A DNA stretch of 64,000 bases from Nymphaea colorata (GCF_008831285.2 NC_045143.1:11886714-11950713); one strand, 5' to 3'. Shown: positions 43,214 through 57,702, numbered from the stretch's first letter. Made by a program: numbers and translations. Notes: generated by a model from the letters alone, not told the origin.

Positions 43214-46200
43214 TGTGTAGACACTTCTAAATTTCTCATATAAAAAATAACTATTTTGCCCTTCATAATATGATTTTGAATTAGTTTCAGAATGAAATTT
43301 CTATAGTAGGGGCCATTAGAATAGAACTCCATAAACTTCACTCAAGAACAAAGGACCTAAACCTTGGCCTCCTAGTTTGTCGCCACCCAAAAAGGACCAT
43401 TTTCCCCCTACAACCAACCATTTTTTGGAATTTCATATATAACTTTGAGAATTGTCTAACATTTGAGCAATTAAAATAATTCTCTCCTTTACAAACTCTT
43501 CAAGAAATGTTAGAGTTAGCATGCTATGTTTACCCTAGCTCAAAACAAGCACTCTAACCTAGTTAGCTCATTGAAGGAATTCACATGGTAGTTTTGGATC
43601 TCCAAAACCATGTCAGACCTGACTGAGCTCCACATAGGGTCTCCTCTATGCCCACAAAGTATTTTTAGAGTTACTTTCAATTATGTGATTCAAATTTGAT
43701 TTCTAGAGTATTGTTCCTAAAGTTAGAGTGACACTATCTCACCTAACTCGATAGGTCCAGGCTAGAATTCTCTCAACCATGAACATGTTAGCTCATTTTG
43801 ATCTAAGGTCACATTCTTCAATGCTCAACCTAAGTATTTGTGAGTGCAGCTTTAGTATAGTCATTAATATTTGAGTTCCTTCACAAATCTATAGATTCAC
43901 TAAGGGTTGTCCAGTTTCGGATTCTAGTGAAGCTCCATGTCTCGAGTTGAATTCTGGTCAATTCGAGAATCAGTTTTTTCATACTATGGCGATTAGATAC
44001 TCCTTAACATAGTATTTTTAATCTTAGATTGGACCATCATGTCTTAGATTAGAAGTTAATTTGGCCTCAACAATGCTCACTTTTATACTTGTCAATTTAG
44101 AAAATTTGAATTTTGGAGGGGTAAATGAGGTCACTTTCAGTCAAACTTCACAAGCCAACTCCTCTTTACTTTGTGCACCTTCCTATGTGGTCAGTCACCC
44201 ACATGAGCCACTGAACCAGTTTTGCAATAGGGCCATCTTAGTTTTTGTCAATCCATGCATCTTTGTTTATACATTTCAGTACTGAACTCAGTAGGCTCAT
44301 GCAGGTCTGAGTCTACCTAAAACTAACTAGGTTAAGGTTGAACCTGCTTGAACTTGTTTGAACTAGAACTGAACCCACTAACATGATCCCAATTTGACCT
44401 GCATTCAGCTGAGTCCAGACCTACATGAAACCCAGGTCTAACGTGTGTTGACTTAGTATGAACCCGCCTATCCCATATCAAGCCAGGTCTGGGGTCCACA
44501 CCAATGTAGCTTTCATGTTCAAATCTTAATCAAGATTTTAGATGTGTCATTTGCATGCATAGCTCCAAATCTATAATGTCAGATTTTAAACCATGATCCA
44601 AATTCTCTATTATATTCAAATTTGAATTCTAGAACATTCTTTAGATCAAAATCCAATTACCAAATCCAAGTCAATGATCCAAATACAAGCACTTATGTGC
44701 ATTATATTCATTTAATGCATCTTCAATTTCTCATTCTGTGCCAAATAGAAGCCCATATAGAAGGGCATGAACTATGCATAAATCTAAGCTGAACAGACTA
44801 GCATAGAAGAAATCCAAATCGGTGTTTGTATGGAGCCAGAATAGATATTTTTCTATGGAACACCAGTTATAATGGTTTGATGTGTATTTTCTCTATTTCA
44901 TATTTATGCATCATTTGTTCTCCATGCGTATCTCAAACAAAACCATCTTCCATGAATTGATTAGTAATTCTCCAAAAACATGTTTTCACAAAACTAAATT
45001 TTGATCAAAATTGAGTATGCAATGAACAAATTTATGTCAAAGTCATCAATATAATATAAGGTTTTGTGTTTTTGTAGCAGAAGAGGACTAAAGGTTAATT
45101 CTCGTATTGCATATTCCAAGGGGGATTGATCCTCCTTAGGTGCTACAAAAAGTAGGTGTCACCCCCCTCCTTTGCACCTTTTGTTGTTGCTTCCCGAGTA
45201 CAGCAAATTTGGTGAAAACCCAAATGACCCAACCTGAAATTGGGCAAAACTCTTAGAGTCGTAGAAGATTATTGGATTTGAGTTGCAATAGCACTCTACC
45301 ATGGATCGAATTAGACTCAAGTTTGCTAAGTTTAGGTCTTCTATAAGTTCAGATAATTTATTTTTCTTTTTCTTTTCTTTTCTTATTTACAATTTAGTGT
45401 TCCCTTTTCTTTTCTTAGGAGCATGTTTGGGTTTGTCTTTTGCTTACTTTCTTCTTTAACTTCTATGTTTTGTCTTATTTTCTTTAGTTTGCTTTCTTTC
45501 AACATGTAAATATTTTTCTACTTTCATAGATTGGTATTTAATTTAATGTCCTAGGATAGGCATGAGGTTAGGTACGCCTCCCTCTCTATCCTCATGTCTC
45601 TTTTAATTTCTAAGTTATTTTCCTCAATTCTTAGTTTATGATTTCAGTTATGTATTATGCACGTAGATTTGCTTTTAGTATGATTATTTAGATCTAGACA
45701 TGCACTACATGAATTATTTCAATATGCACATAAAATCAAATAAGTTAGCTATGTGCACCACTTGTTTAGGACTAGGTCAGGTTAGTCCCATAGCATGACC
45801 TGAGGCAGTAGACCTAGCTTGTGATGATTTAAATCCAACTTAAGTCCAATGCAGGTACATTTCAAAAGCATAGCTTTCCTCAAATGTTTTCAAAACAAAA
45901 TCCCCCTTTAAATGACTTTATAAAACCCTAGATCATGCATGCTCAAGGTCCAATCCTAGGTTAACCTAACCCAGACTAGTCTTAGAACCTTCAATCTGAG
46001 TCTGTAAACATTATAGTTAATTCCCTTCACTGACCATTAACAATCCCACTTCCATGCTAAATTAAAACTGCACACAGAAGCCTTCAACATGAATCCATTA
46101 AGAGCCTCAGTTAGGTTCACTTAAAACACGATCTCTTGTAGCTGACCTAACTCAAACATGAACCCACATAATAAGATTTGAACCTCAAAACCCAATCCTC

Positions 46201-46926
46201 TGGCCGACCTACTCTAGATCTACTGGGAATTCAGATTTTGAATATTGGAACTTGGATAGGGATTTTTGATTAAGAGGATTGAACATGAATCTAGTACTTA
46301 GGTTTGGATCTCAAATGATTGGATTGGAATGAGAATCAAATCAATTGGGTCTTAGATTTTGAGCTTCATATCATGAATTTAAATGTCAATCGTAAATTGA
46401 AATATTTTAGAACTTTATAGTCATCCTTATCCCAAACTCAGAATCAAATTCTTATATAAAGCATGAAGATTTGAATAAAGTCTCTTAGATTAATGTTCAA
46501 GTCTAAATTTAGTACCTTAATTATAGGTCCACGCTCCTCACTTTGAACCTAGTAGAGATCAGACTTTGAATTTACTTGATTTAGTTTTGCATGCATCATT
46601 TTAGACTTAGGTCTTTTCTTTGCATAGATTTATGATGAATGAGAAACAAACAAATGTCATTTTGAATCCTCTTTATTCACATGTCATACTTCTCAAGGCA
46701 CACTTTCTTTCTTATGTTTTGGACATTATCTAATTCTTAGAATTCAAAACATAAAGTTTGGGCTTGGTCTGATTACCTAGCAAAGGTGCTGGGAATAGTG
46801 AGACTCATATGGACAGGTCAAGTCCCATCTCTTGGGTTCCTGCACATAGAAAATGAAGGCAAGTACAAATAATAAATCCCCTATGTAATGGTCTGCATGC
46901 AAGATGAAAAATTTTACACGTAAACA
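43214..46926 (+). mobile_element. Long Ty3/gypsy (Tat-like) LTR, 3.7 kb
   Basis: The start TGTGTAGACACTTCTAAATT is shared with 49842 (TGTGTAGATACCTCAAATTT). The end TTTTACACGTAAACA is shared with 40801. Lengths of several kb are known for Tat/Ogre LTRs. Internal regions are rich in direct repeats (AACCTGCTTGAAC, TTAGATTTTGAG). No coding potential apart from short frames. Confidence 0.6.
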
Positions 46927-49841
46927 ACCTTGTCAATGCTTTTTTTTTTTATATAATAAAGGTTCATTATTTGCCCAAAACTTATCCATTCTCTATCTAC
47001 TCTCTCTTAGATTGGCAACCTCATTTACTCTATCACAACCTTGTTCCTTGTAGCAAGCTGGATATTGCTATTCATAAAGCAGCTCATTCCGAGTAAAGGG
47101 AACATGATTGTTGTCAGTCCAACTTTCATGTCATTCATCATGATCTAGCATCTCTTGTCTAATTTATGTTCTTATTCTCTCTAGGTAATAGCAAGCACAT
47201 ACCTCCAAAGCGGACAACACCATCAAAATAAACACAACACTTCATAATGACACCCAGAACTAGTGCTCAGCTAAAAAATGGAGAGTCTTATGAAATCAAG
47301 GTCGATATAAAAAACCTTGAACAACCACATAGAAAGGAAGGAACTCATGATCCTCCTATGGACCCTACCACTGTCGTTATCTTCCAGCAAATGCTATGGT
47401 AGTTTGCTATGGACTTTGGCTTGATAAAGCGGGCCACTAGTGAGTCATCCACCAAAGGAAGAAATGAAGAACCTCCCAAGGGTGATGAAAAGGCAGCTAA
47501 ATTAGAATATGGGGAAGAGCAACACTACCATGGGAAGAAAGGGGGAATAAAAAGCCAAAAATTACATGGGGATGATGAGACCATCGATTCTAAAATTAGG
47601 AGAAAAACTTCTCACAATAAATCCAAAGGAAAGAAGGAGGATCTTGCGACCCATGACGAAGACTAGACATGAGGAAGATCACTATCACCAACAATTATAG
47701 AGGGAAGAAAGGAAAGCCTAATAAAACTAGTAAATAGTCTAATTTAGAGGTCGAGCACACAAGAGGTCCAAGAAAAACAGGCGCAGGAAGCTGCAAAGCA
47801 AAGAGAGTTATGATTCCAATGAAGTAGAACTAGGAAAGAGGTCGTACGACTCTAAAAAAGAAAGGAATCAGGGTGACACTGAAGCCCCCAGCTCCAAGAA
47901 AGACAAAAAAGATTATAGGAAGAATTCAACCACTTCTAAAAATAGGAAAAGATGTGAGTCTAGCTGAGGAAGCAAAGATGGTCCATGCATGTTCATTGCT
48001 GAAATGCACTCTAAAATGGAGGAGATGGAACACTAGATGAAATCTTTCCAAAACAAGGACTTTGGTCAATGAGTCTACATTTATGCTTACTTCAATGTTT
48101 TGGACAGCAACAATGCATTGATAGACCTACCCTACAAGTTCATCACATAAGACAAAAAAGGTGACCATCACAACCACATCAGCACATTCTTTGTAGACAT
48201 GGGTCTGTATAGTGAAAATAATCAGGCTTTATCTAGATGCTTCCCAGTCCAATGAATGTGAAAGTAGTTGTGTCAAGATGGCACCCTTAAAACATTAACC
48301 CGACAGAATTGAGGGACTTCAATAAAGTGGTCACACTATTCATCAAGCGGTTCATCCACAACACAAAAACCATTGCTATTACTATTGGTTACCTCACAAC
48401 TTGAAGCAAAATCCAGGTTTGAAAGATAGAGAATTCATCTGAAGGTGGGAGTATTACATGCAATTGCCTTAAGAACTTGATGTCGGAAGACCATGCCATG
48501 GCTCATATTATGCACAACTTCATTCAACCACTCTGGAACATGGTTCACCAAAGCCGGTTCTTTTCTAGAGTTAATAAAGCAAACAGAATGGCTCGAGAGT
48601 GGATTAAATGACGGCGCCATAGAATCTCCATTCACAAATAAGGAGGACATGCCCATGAAAAGGGGTAAAGTGACTTTTACTAGTGTACTGCCATCAAGCC
48701 GCTAACAAAGAGTAATTCTGGTGGTGGAAAGAAACCAAATAATGAAAAGGCCAACCAATAGTGGTAGGGATCCAAGAAATAAGTTTCCAATGAAAATAAA
48801 AATCTTTAGTGGCCTTACAATCAAGAATTTACACTCATAAAGCATACCAAGGAACAGGTTATGCATTTCATGATTGAAGAGGCCTGCTTAAACTTGCCAA
48901 GGTGGCGGTTCTGCCCATCCTCATGGGACCCCACAAGAACTAATACTATAAATTTCATTGTGCTTATGGTCATGATATAGAAGAATGTTTCATGTTAAAG
49001 AACATAATCCAAGATATTGTTGATGACAAAAAACTGCCACATATAGCTGATTAGCCCAAAGTCCTCAAAAACCCTTTTCATAAGCAAGAGAATGCCACAA
49101 CTACAGTTGTGTTTGTCTCACCCTTCTACCTATAGGATCACATTCGACTATGCATAGAGGTTGAGTTGGTTGAACAAGTGAATTCTTGTAGTTTCTATCC
49201 CTCTCAAGAAGGTGCCTCTTGATTTCATCAGTTTGATGGGAAAGTGGATAGCAGTAGAATAGAAGTAGAGTTAGGAAAAACTATTAAGCTAGCAATCCTT
49301 AGCTCATATACGTTTCTCCCTCAAATAGGCTCAAGAGCAACCAGAGTGTTCCTATGAAGCGGAACAAAGGGGACAACCTCAGCCACTAAAGATCATCAAA
49401 AATGTATCGGTCATGCAATTGATGGAGTCCTTTGGTCAACATAAAGAGGCTATAAATGCACTTTTAACGACCACAAAAGTTAAGCCAAGCACAACTACTG
49501 AGTAGATCAAGAGACTGCAAAGTCTATCATGGCAAATGTTTCAAATAACCTTTTCAAATGAGGATCTACCCAAGCTTCATATCTTCCATAACCATATCCT
49601 ATATATTATAGCTAGGGCAAGGGAAACCACCATTCCACATGTGCTCATTGATGGGGGAAGCAGGCTCAACATCTTCCTAGAGATGACTGTTAAAACCCTA
49701 GGTTCAAAGTAGAAGAGTACTTGCCAGACTCCATGATTGTCTTTAGCTTTGACAACCATTCCCAAACTACGAAAGGGACCATTGTGCTAGAACTCTTCAT
49801 TGGCTACTTCGCTCAGTTGGTACTGTTTTATGTGGTTAATG
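46927..49841 (+). pseudogene. Ty3/gypsy (Tat-like) gag and protease remnant
   Basis: From 47247 (MTPRTSAQLKNG) a lysine/glutamate-rich region leads to a gag core with KKGDHHNHISTFFVDMGLYS (about 48153-48215) and ALSRCFP. A Cys/His-poor stretch YYKFHCAYGHDIEECFMLKN follows at about 48945, then the aspartic protease motif VLIDGGSRLNIF at about 49640, with the DGGS variant usual in this lineage. Stops and frame changes occur throughout. Reverse transcriptase and integrase are missing before the next LTR. Confidence 0.72.
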
Positions 49842-50745
49842 TGTGTAGATACCTCAAATTTCTCACAAGTCAAAATGACCAATGTCCCCTTCACAATGTG
49901 ATTTTAAACTAGTTTTCAAAGCATGATTTTAATAGTTGAGGCCATTTTTCAAAATGAAACTGTAAGAACTTTATTTTGCAACCAAGGACCTAGACCCAAA
50001 TCACCTACATTGATCGGCTTATTGGAAAAGGCCATTTTTCTCCTATGTCATATCATTTTTAGCCCAAAATCAAGAATTTCACCCAGGTTTGAGCATCACC
50101 TAACACTTGAGCAAGGAGGATAAATCTTCACTTTTGAAGTATAAACATCTAAAAAATTATCATCATATCAAATGACCATTTTTCCACTAATTTTGAAAGA
50201 TCTCAGAACCTTGATAGTGATTTAGAACAATAGGATAGTAGGAATAAGTTCATCAACTCTTTGACAAGTTAAACTACTCAAATAAGCTCACCAAGCCAAA
50301 ATTTTAATCCCAGAGCAACTTGTAGGTTTTCATTGGGTTACACTCTCTCCTATTTTCATGGGTTGAACTAAATTTGAGTTCAACTTAATAAAGTGAGCTA
50401 AAACTAAGCTATAATTATGTTTACCCTGTATAAATGTATATACCCTTAGTTTATTTGAGTTATTTCATCATAGTTTGAGTTCAATTCAGTTCTGAAAGTC
50501 CATGAGTTCATTCTCTCTCCTGATTTTAGGCATTTGAGCTCAACTTGATGAAGTGAGCTGAAACTGAGCTAAGATCATGTTTATCATGTGTCAAGCTACC
50601 TCCTCTTAGTTCAATTTGAGTTCATTCACCTCTGTTTGACTTCAACTTAGTTTCAAAGGTCCTAGAGCTCATTCTCCCTCTCTCTCTCTCAATTTTAGGG
50701 GTTTTAGCTGAACTTGAGCTCAACCCGATGGAATGAGTTAAACAT
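49842..50745 (+). mobile_element. 5' part of a third gypsy LTR, truncated
   Basis: It opens with TGTGTAGATACCTCAAATTT, parallel to 43214, and continues with similar wording (CAAGGACCTAGACC; TTTTAGCCCAAAATC). It ends at about 50745, where Copia gag-like sequence begins. Confidence 0.55.
50340..50745. repeat. Tandem repeat, period about 170 bp, 2.4 copies
   Basis: TCTCTCC(T)ATTTT landmarks at about 50352, 50523 and 50692, with following GAGCTCAACTTGATGAAGTG-type text, recur every 169-171 bp inside the truncated LTR. Confidence 0.72.
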
Positions 50746-50749
50746 TGGC

Positions 50750-53700
50750 AAGATGGAGAAAGTATTTTTTCTATCTACAATTAGCTCACGTATGCTGATG
50801 GAAGCAAACTCACTCCATCAATGCTTAGATCTATTGGAACTGAAATTAGTGTAAAATATATTGAATGACTGAGAAAATATCAATTATTTTTGTCTTGGAT
50901 TAAGTCCCTACTATCTAAAGCAATGCATACCCAAATTATTGGTTTAAAATTTTCAAGAAATGTTTCAAATGCCCTTAAGCAATCCTACATTGGTCAAACT
51001 AGGGCTCATACAATGCAGTTAAAATCATAATTTCAAGATTTGAAAAGAGGGTATAGTTCTACGGACGTTTATATCTATAAAGGAAAAGCTATTGGTTACC
51101 AATTAGTTGTCGCATCCAAACTAGTTGATAAAGATGATCTTGTTCTTTAAATTCTTAGAGGATTGCCTTGGTTTTAGTGTCAAGTTTGGAACCTCGAAAG
51201 GATCCTATCTCTTTGAATGAATTTCATGTGTTTTTTCTTATGCAAGAAGGCAACTTAAATGAAAATGATTCCCATGCTCTTGAATATGTTATGCATGTTG
51301 TGAATGTTGCTTCATTGCAATAATCAAAACAATTATGGACATTGTGGTACAAACAACTACCAATCAAAAGGAGGATGAAAATGAACAATCAAAAGACAAT
51401 CATCCTGTGTGTCAAATATGTGAAAAAGTTGGTCATATGGCAAAGTTTTGTTGGTTTTTATGAACTTTCTTAAAGAGAAAGAGACAACGTCGTCAAGGCA
51501 ATGGAGATGGCAATTCGTATATTGACTCTACGCAACTCATCATATCACCATTGATATCAACAAATTGTCCATTCATGCCAAATACAAAGGTGGAGTTGTA
51601 GTGAAAATTAAAGATGAATCAGGTTTAAGAATCTTTCATATCGGTTCCTCAACGACATCTTAAAACTTAGTTTTAAATTATGTTTTTCATTTGCCCAAAA
51701 TAACATGAAACTTGTTGTCTGTATAACATTTTTCTAAAGATATGAAGTTTATTTTTATTTCATCTTATGTTATTTTAAGGAACAGGGAACATGAAAATTT
51801 TTTTATCAAGGAACTAGCAGTGATAGGCTATACAAGATAGACCTTGGTAGCAGCAAAAAGATGCTTTGCTTGAAGAGACACAAACTGTTGGGTAGTAGCA
51901 CAAAAAATTGGTAATCCTGCATTTTCCATCATTAAGGGGATTTTCAACAAATGTGATTTGTCTTTTTGTGATGATTGCTTGAACAATTTGTGTGAAGCTT
52001 GCCCTTTAATGCTACTTCAAATGAGGGTGAAAACCTATTTGAACTCATTTATTCTATGTTTTGGGTATAGTTTCAATAGAGTACATAAATAGTTTCTAAT
52101 ACTATCATTTTTATGGATGCATTTTTAGGGTGTATTCACATTTATTTGATGAAAGAAAAAAAATGAGATGTTGGCCACATTTTCAAAGCTTTGAAAGTGA
52201 TTTTTGAAAATATTATTGGTCACAAAATAAAATATTTTATTTTAATTTGGGAGGAGAATTTTAAGGGCTTCAATCGTACATTGTCAATAATAAGATTGGA
52301 CACAAAATATTGTGCTTTATACCTCAGAAAAAAATTGAATTTTTGAAAGGAGACAGAAACATCAAGATGTGATCTTTTGTGTGTTGATCGATAATGGGAT
52401 TGGACACAGAATATTGTTCAAAAAGGCACTTGAGTACAACTTCCTCACAATCTCTGCCCCTGAACGTTTTCCTTGTTTAAGCGCTTATCAAAAAGACAAA
52501 TTAGATTACCAATTTAAGAGATGTATTTTCTTAGACTATGGTCCTCAACATAAAGAGTATTATTTTATGGGTTGTGAATAGATAAAATCTATATTTTGAG
52601 GCATGTCTAATTTAATAAAAGAAAATTTTCTTTTATTGACACTCCTCAATAACTCAAAATTCGATATCTAGAAGGCCAAAACCATGGTATTGTTTTCAAC
52701 CTTTTCTTATCAATACCAGTTCTTGAACCCTAGACGTGCTAAAGTACCATCATCTAGTACCACCACAAAACTAAGGAAACCATTACTTCAATAAGAAACA
52801 AATAGTGAATCTCAGTGTGGAACTCTTGGAAATGACCCGATGAGTCCATCCTATGACTACTAGATCTCAAATAGGAACCTTTAGACCCAATCCTAAATAC
52901 AATGAGTTTCATACACATTTTTGCGGCAAACACTCTCTTCCAAAAGGTCTTTGTCAACATTCTTCTTCAAAACAATATTTGAAAACTTTGTTCCAAATAA
53001 AGAAGTTAAACACATTTTAGGATGCAAGTAGGTCCTTAAAACCAAACAAAAAGTAGATATGTCGTTGGAATGATACAAAACTAGATTCATTGTCAAGGGA
53101 TATAGTAAAAAAAAATGACTATGAAACTTCAACCTTGTTGTGAAGCCTACTACAATTCGGATAGTATTGACTATTTTTATTAATCATCATAAATGAAAAT
53201 ACATCAGCTGTATATTCAAAATGTTTCTACATGGGTTTATTTTAGAAGAAGTTTACGTGGTTCAACCTCCTGGATTTGAGAATTATTCTTTCTCAAATCA
53301 TGTCTACAAACTTAAACATGCCCTATAAGGATTAAAACAGGCCTCTAGGGCGTGGTTTGGCCTTAGCCTTTTTTTTTTAGCCTTTTTTTTTTCAAAATAT
53401 TGGTTTTAAAGGAGCTCAAAAGATTCATCTCTTTCTATTTTAAGAAAGAACAAATACTTAAATATGTTTTGATATATGTAGATGATACAATTATAATAGG
53501 AAGCTCACTAAAATATATTCAAAACATTATTTGTCAATTTAAAAGTGAGTTTCTCATTAAAGATGTGGGTCAACTCCATTTTTTTTGGCACAGAAGCATA
53601 AAGAGTGGGCGGTGAGCTGATATTAACTCAATGAAAACATATTTGTGAGCTTCTCAAAGGAATGGGTATGCTTGGAGGTAAGACTGTTTCAATTCCCATG

Positions 53701-54430
53701 GCATGCTCTCATGTTTTATTTGCACAAATAAGATTAGATTTTCAAGTTCCAACTCTTTGTTGTAGCATTGCTGGAGCGCTTCAACACTCTACTATAACTC
53801 GTCCAAGTATCTCTTATGTTGTCAACAAGGTAGGTTTGTGAATATATGTATCATACTACCGATGCTCATCAAAATGCTATAAAGAGAATACTAATATATT
53901 TGAAGCATACTATTGATTATGGTATTGTTATCAAACCTAGTTCCTTTCTTAATATTAATGCCTATAGTGATGCAAACTATGTTAGTTATCATGATGATAG
54001 ATAGTCCACAGTGGATATGCAATGTTTATTGGCTCTTATCTGGTTTCATGAGGTGCTAAAAGGTAGCAAGTTGTCTCTTGTTCTAGCATTAAGGCTGAGT
54101 ACCGATTTATTGCGAAACTCATTGTTGAAATCACGTGGTTACAATTTCTATTAAATGAAATTCGTGTTGCTCAATCACAACGTTGCATATTATGGTGCAA
54201 CAATATTTGAGCATCCTATCTTTTAGCTCACTTTGTGTGTCGTAGCTGCAACATACCTATAGAGATTGACCTTCATTTTGTTTGAGAAAATTTGGCTAAA
54301 AGAAACTTTAGTACAACTTTTTCAAAAATCAAGTTACAGATATTTTAACAAAACCACTTACCCAGCAACACCATTATCAAATGATTAACAAGCTCAATCT
54401 CATCATTGATGCATTGAACTTGAGAAGGGA
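50750..54430 (+). pseudogene. Ty1/copia polyprotein remnant (gag to RNase H)
   Basis: It retains the domain order of Copia: a gag UBN2-like region (50900-51200, with VASKLVDKDDLVL and ILRGLPW); a zinc knuckle CQICEKVGHMAKFC (51410-51451); a GAG-pre-integrase-like part near 51900; an integrase C-terminal KLDYQFKRCIFLDYGPQHK near 52500; reverse transcriptase YVDDTIIIG at about 53476; an RNase H-like region 53660-54330; and LTKPLTQQH near 54350. Stops and frameshifts are throughout, so it is dead. Confidence 0.85.
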
Positions 54431-55000
54431 TGCTAAGGCAAGTAAAGAAGATACTATGGAGGTAAGTAATGAAAGCAATAAAAGGCAGCAATTATTATTC
54501 TTCGTCAGCCAAGGGGACTCTTAGAAGACATCAACTCTCTTCAACCAAGATAAACCGTTCTAATCATTTGGGATATGGAGACTACTACAAATGCAAAATC
54601 ATGTCTATTGGGAAATAAAAATGGCAATATTTTTTTTTTAACTACCAAAACGTAACACTTCTATATAAAGGCAACTCTCTATGAATGAAGAATTAAGTTG
54701 AAGGGTAGAGAGTAGTGGATGTAGGCCTATTAGCCTAACCACTTTAAAGCCGTTGTGCCTTTCAATAATTTTTCTTGTTTAAAATTTTAGCAGCAATTAG
54801 ACGGGCAATGAATGCTTGCTTGCTAATTTAAGTTTTTCTGGAGTGTTCAATTTGTGTTTACGTGTTTTTGTGATTTGCAGTCATGTTTAAAAGTTTTAGA
54901 ATTTGACTATGGAAATATTGTTGTTTCTCAACAATTTTCAGCAGAATTTGTAAAAATCAATTACACGGCCATGACGTTTTATTGGACCCACAAACAGAAA
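54431..55000 (+). mobile_element. Probable 3' LTR of the Copia element
   Basis: It follows the purine tract TTGAGAAGGGA (about 54419). It contains a TATA-like CTATATAAAGGCAACTC near 54661, typical of an LTR promoter. The right border is not resolved, and no 5' LTR remains for comparison. Confidence 0.5.
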
Positions 55001-57246
55001 GCTTGACATTCTCCCTTTTTTGCATATTGAATAATTCTAAATTGATCCATGAAAGGAATAAGAGAGAGGTGGAGAAGAAATGAAGCCATTGGAAATGGCC
55101 TACGAAGTGCAAAAAAAAAAAAAAAATATCTTTGGGTGTGTGTATATATATATAAGGCTGAGGTTTGTGTTCGATTTCCCTTTTCCTTTTTTTCTATTCG
55201 GGCCTTTATTCTTTTGAAAACCAGAAAGATAGAGAGAGGGAGAGAGGGACGAACGAAGCATATTGTGGAAGATCAGGTAGAAAGAGACTATGCATGGTCC
55301 CTAGAAGGAAGTTGTCCTCATCTTCCTCGAAAGGACTGAACCATGGATAAAGACGAGCACTGCCTTTGCTTCTCCGCTTTTATTCTATTCTTGCGCACAT
55401 CTCTCCAGACAAAGGCAGAAGATTACGGGAAAGCACTGCAGCTGGACGAATGGAAGAAACTGATCTTCAAGCCTCAAATTTATAATTACTTGCTCCCCAA
55501 AGCGATTTCCATTCTCAGAAACCGAAGCAATGCGATAATTTTATACTGTATTTAATATATCACAACTATGTATAGGAGAGAGAGAGAGCTTGTAGTGGTA
55601 ATAATGGCGTCGAAGCATATCGTCAGTTCGTTGGAGAAAAGAAGAGAAACTCTTGCTTCAGATTTGGATAGTCCGCTGAACAACCATAAAACTATTTTTC
55701 AAGTTGCATAGGTGCACACGCATTAGACCCAAAAATAAAAAACAGTCACGTATAGCATTCAATAATTAAAGTCTCTCAGCCCATTCTTTTGATAAACTGC
55801 TGGTTTCCTTTCGTTCTTCCTCCCTACCATATATTTGATACGGATGTGATGGAAAAAGTTTTCCTCTATATCCGTTCGAAAAAGTGGGATTGCATTATTG
55901 TTCATGGTGAGAAGAACTAATACGGAGAACGGATGAAAGTAAAAAACAAAGCCAAAAAGCGGCTAATCCTCACCGCCCATCATACTCTTTCTATCTTCTT
56001 CCTTGTTCTGCTGCCTCGGGATTCTTAAGAACAAAACGGTTTCACACCTTTTTGCAACTCAAGTACTGCTCGCCTCGTGATTAGGCTTGAGGGGGACAAA
56101 GTTGTCCCCCACTTCTGCATGATCAAGGGCAACTCAACCCTTTGCCTCTCTAATCTCGTTTAACGACGAACCATGGAAAAACCAAAGAAGTAATCACATA
56201 TAAAGGTTTTTCTTGTGATTTTCATTCCTAAGCCTACCTACTGTTTGTGCAGAGAACCGAGGAATTTATTTATGTTGTCAGAAAGCGAGCCATCATTCCT
56301 CCCCCTTCGCCCCCACAAACGCCAACCTTTTTTTTATACTACTTGTCATCACATATATAAATGCTTACCACGGCATGAGTTGAGTTTGGGAGGACGGTCG
56401 GGAAAGTGACGTGGGCCTCCTCCACCCCCCCACTCTCTCTCTCTCTCTCTCTTTCTCCATCAAACACGGCCGCTTGGATCACTTGCATCTGTTCCTTGCT
56501 TTAATACAGCGTACCCTTAACACGGCGAGGTTATGATGCGAGAGAGAGAGAGAGGTAGGCGGCAAAGATGTGCTGGATGATTACTGCAAGAACAAAAGGA
56601 GAGGAAGAAGACGCTCCATCATTCAAAAGGAAAAAGCAAAATGAATGAATACCATAAAAAGTACAGAGAGTGGATGACTGCTTGTCATCTGAAATGACTG
56701 ATGGCCATGCATTTGACTGATTAATTATGTGCAGCCATTCATCAGTTGCAGTACCCCGTCACCTAAAAAGAAAACAATGATGATAATAGTAATCATGGTA
56801 GAAAAATAATATTTACTGCCCTTATTTTTCTATATCGCCACTGACTCCACCTAATGATTGATTTTATCAGATGGCACTGTGGGTTATCTAGAGCTCCAGA
56901 AGAGCATGCATATTCTCTGAACTTATCGTCTTGACAAGAACCATGAGTCTCCAAGGCAGGCATTCTTTTTGTCTGCCAGAAAGCCATTAAAGTGCAAATA
57001 GTCGCCGATGTGTGGAGAGAGAGAGGCGACAGCTCACACAGGATTTTGACATTAAAAGCTGTCATGGCTAGTGCGTTAAGTGATAAGACGAAAACCCATC
57101 ACATCATCCATGGTTTCGTGTCCATGAACTCACTTCAAAATGACGTATCAAAGTCTCTACAATATGTAATCTCAATGCAAAGAAATATCTCAAAACATTT
57201 GGAGCACAACATACGGCGCCTGCTTCGTCTTCGTTGAGTTGTGGCA

Positions 57247-57282
<36 letters not shown>

Positions 57283-57650
57283 ATACACCCACATACACTT
57301 CATCTACTCAGTTGCAAGGATAAGTGGCTGTATTTACTTATCCGCAGCAAGTGCAAGGTATTTTACTGGATATAAGAGATGTAACATACATTTTCTCCAA
57401 TTTTCACAATGAATTGCTCTTTATCTACTTCATCCATTTTGAGCTGGTCCTACTACAATCCTTCCCACAATCATCACATTACAAAGTGAAACTAACATTA
57501 TTATTCACGTTCATATACGTGCGTGTGTGTACAGCAAAATAAACAAGGGCATGGAAAGAAATAGAAGGAAGTGTTGGAGCAAATGGTTTAACTAGAGAAG
57601 TCGAAGCAGTACTGAAATCAAGTTTAATTGTAGGAAAGCTAATAAATACA
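55000..57650. other. Spacer downstream of the WIP gene
   Basis: Short open frames (55049-55339, 55343-55555, 56215-56409, 56992-57237) have no recognisable domain. Several CT/GA runs occur (about 56433, 56541, 57250). It includes the presumed 3' UTR of the WIP gene just below 57703. Confidence 0.5.
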
Positions 57651-57702
57651 AGCCTTTTCCCAACCCGATTCTAGCTTTCCCTGTGCGCGCTTGCTGCAAA
57701 TT

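Noticed and set aside
47409-47666. Small Lys/Glu-rich gene of 85 codons
   Set aside because: It lies in the decayed gypsy gag region, between gag start and the HNHISTFF block, and is better read as part of it.
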